A stretch of DNA of 6,950 bases, from positions 1 through 6,950 of the forward strand of contig JAFSYZ010000121.1 in NCBI GenBank assembly GCA_017455785.1, written 5' to 3'. Positions 5,923 through 6,950 of this stretch are shown here, piece after piece. Position 1 is the first letter of the stretch. Every line of letters begins with the position of its first letter. Both the position numbers and the translations under genes were made by a program. The notes beneath the pieces were generated by a model. The model did not search any database, had not been told where the DNA came from, and saw nothing but the letters and a program-made list of their open reading frames with translations. The stretch comes from Candidatus Methanomethylophilaceae archaeon (GTDB taxonomy: Archaea; Thermoplasmatota; Thermoplasmata; Methanomassiliicoccales; Methanomethylophilaceae).

Positions 5923-5932
5923 TTCAAATATG
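5923..5932 (+). promoter_or_regulatory. Possible TATA box of the thiI-like gene
   Basis: TTTCAAATAT in the 41-base gap before the GTG at 5953 is about 25 bases upstream of it, which would fit a leaderless transcript. The match to consensus is moderate and no Shine-Dalgarno is visible. Confidence 0.3.
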
Positions 5933-5952
5933 TTGAAATCATAATCCTGTAC

Positions 5953-6786
5953 GTGTCCACAATCCTTGTAAGATACTGCGAGATAGGCCTCAAGAGCACG
6001 CCCGTGAGGATCAGGTTCGAGGATATACTCCGTAACAACATGCTCACGATGCTGGCATCCGACGGTATAGAGGCATTGGTCTCCTATGCCGATGCGCGTT
6101 ACTACATCGAGAGCGAGGACATAGACGGTTGTGTGAAATCCATCAAGAGGGTGTTCGGTATCGGCTCCCTCTCCGTCACAGAGGTATGCACATCGCAGAT
6201 GGATGACGTCTGCAAGACAGCCGCGGAATATTCGGTGGGAAGACTGTCCGAAGGACAGTCCTTCGCCGTCAAGGCAAGACGCGAGGGTACACATCCCTAC
6301 AAGAGCATGGAGATCGCAAAGGAAGCGGGTTCGGCCATCTTCCTTAGAAATGAACATCTCGGTATCAAGGTGGATCTCACCAATCCCGATCACATCTTCT
6401 ACATAGAGATCAGGAACAACAAGGCGTACATCTTCGACGAGTACATCCCATGCCCCGGAGGCCTCCCTCTCGGAAGCCAGGGACGTGTCTCCGCTGACGT
6501 GGAGGACGACCGCGGTCTCGTCTCCGCATGGATGATGATGAAGCGCGGATGCAGGGTGATCGTCAACGGTGATTACGGAAACGAACTTCTGAGAAGATAC
6601 GACCCTTACCTCAAGACCAAGGAGGATGACAAGGACATCCTCGGTAAGGTCAAAGGCATCTCCTTGGAAGACCTTCCAAAGGTGGACGTTTCAGCATACG
6701 ACGTACCCGTATATTTCCCGACCATCGGCATGTCCGATGACGACGTCCAATCATTGCTGAACAGCATGAGAACATCAGAATTCTGA
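5953..6786 (+). CDS. ThiI-like THUMP-domain protein with a degenerate, shortened PP-loop domain
   Basis: Canonical ThiI makes 4-thiouridine in tRNA (and in some organisms thiazole sulfur) by adenylating U8 with its PP-loop ATPase domain. This 277-residue protein has the ferredoxin-like N-terminus (ILVRYCEIGLKS, 4-15), a full THUMP RNA-binding domain (about 60-166, with VKARREGTHPYKSMEI), and the hinge GGLPLGSQGRV (169-179). Where ThiI has the ATP-binding SGGIDS, this one reads SADVEDDRGLVSAW (180-193), keeping the following WMMMKRGC. It then jumps over most of the Rossmann fold to VPVYFPTIGMSDDDVQSLL (251-269), which resembles the far PLIGM-DKEEI strand-helix of ThiI. The usual family length is about 380 or more residues. 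No catalytic Cys pair or rhodanese domain is present. The GTG start places ILVRY at the normal distance. It probably binds tRNA but cannot adenylate by itself. It converges with the L15e gene. Confidence 0.8.
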   Translation: MSTILVRYCEIGLKSTPVRIRFEDILRNNMLTMLASDGIEALVSYADARYYIESEDIDGCVKSIKRVFGIGSLSVTEVCTSQMDDVCKTAAEYSVGRLSEGQSFAVKARREGTHPYKSMEIAKEAGSAIFLRNEHLGIKVDLTNPDHIFYIEIRNNKAYIFDEYIPCPGGLPLGSQGRVSADVEDDRGLVSAWMMMKRGCRVIVNGDYGNELLRRYDPYLKTKEDDKDILGKVKGISLEDLPKVDVSAYDVPVYFPTIGMSDDDVQSLLNSMRTSEF

Positions 6787-6830
6787 TAAAAACCCGGATA
6801 AGGGTTAAGAGGTTTAAGGGGTAGAAGGGC
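6787..6830 (-). terminator. Pyrimidine-rich intergenic terminator of the L15e gene
   Basis: Read on the minus strand, the 44 bases after the L15e stop are pyrimidine-rich and end in GGGTTTTTA beside the thiI-like stop. This is a plausible archaeal T-tract terminator for the convergent ribosomal gene. No strong hairpin is seen. Confidence 0.4.
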
Positions 6831-6950
6831 TCACTTGGCCCTTCTGCCGTTGGCCCTGACCGACGGTCTGACCTTCTCGGCACCCTTTCCTGTCGTGCTC
6901 ATTCCACGGCCTCTCTGACCGGCCGCGGTCTTACCGCGGTACACACGACC
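6831..6950 (-). CDS. rpl15e: 50S ribosomal protein L15e, C-terminal 39 residues
   Basis: The minus strand from the window edge reads [16 protein letters not shown], then [19 protein letters not shown] and TGA. This matches the C-terminus of archaeal L15e (pattern GRVFRGLTSAGKKGRG...[20 protein letters not shown], recalled from methanogen proteins). L15e is a basic structural protein of the large subunit, shared by archaea and eukaryotes and absent from bacteria, so it is the strongest taxonomic marker here. Only the tail is in the window; the rest lies to the right. It is convergent with the thiI-like gene, with 44 bases between the stops. Confidence 0.88.
   Translation of the reverse strand, partial: GRVYRGKTAAGQRGRGMSTTGKGAEKVRPSVRANGRRAK

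Noticed and set aside
5746..6393. Minus-strand open frame of 215 codons opposite the thiI-like gene
   Set aside because: Shadow of the plus-strand genes, which have clear THUMP motifs; it also crosses two genes.

Overview
The window looks like a chromosomal piece of an archaeon, most likely a gut-type methanogen of the Thermoplasmata/Methanomassiliicoccales kind. The domain-level call rests on the C-terminus of an archaeal/eukaryal-type ribosomal protein (L15e) at the right edge, AT-rich TATA-like boxes with poor Shine-Dalgarno signals, and T-rich sequence after genes. The lineage guess is inference from the mixture of BspA-like leucine-rich repeats, an IS1634-type transposase and a PDDEXK 'transposase/Rpn' nuclease next to core genes.

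Layout: (1) 1-396, minus strand: a leucine-rich-repeat (BspA/Treponema-type) surface-protein fragment that runs off the left edge and whose upstream part is cut exactly at an insertion sequence. (2) 396-2428: a complete IS1634-family insertion sequence with 19-bp perfect terminal inverted repeats and one long DDE transposase on the minus strand. (3) 2429-4302: an AT-rich promoter region with two dyads, then a two-gene operon (ATGA overlap) of an ABC/RloA-like AAA ATPase and an RloB-family protein, an arrangement typical of anti-phage or abortive-infection modules. (4) 4303-4570: no convincing gene. (5) 4572-5476: a frameshifted PDDEXK_2/Rpn nuclease pseudogene. (6) 5561-5911: a small unrecognised gene with tyrosines at every fourth residue. 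(7) 5953-6786: a ThiI-like THUMP protein whose PP-loop ATPase domain is shortened and has lost the SGG-type ATP-binding motif. (8) 6831-6950, minus strand: the ribosomal protein L15e C-terminus, convergent with the thiI-like gene.

Thus the left four fifths is accessory DNA (surface-protein fragment, insertion sequence, probable defence operon, decayed nuclease) abutting core translation and tRNA-modification genes on the right. The ATPase and RloB-like protein probably work as one complex, with the ATPase as sensor or regulator and the RloB-like protein as effector. The points most worth a second look are the degenerate ThiI, the putative operator in front of the ATPase-RloB operon, and the repeat-flanked frameshift in the nuclease gene.
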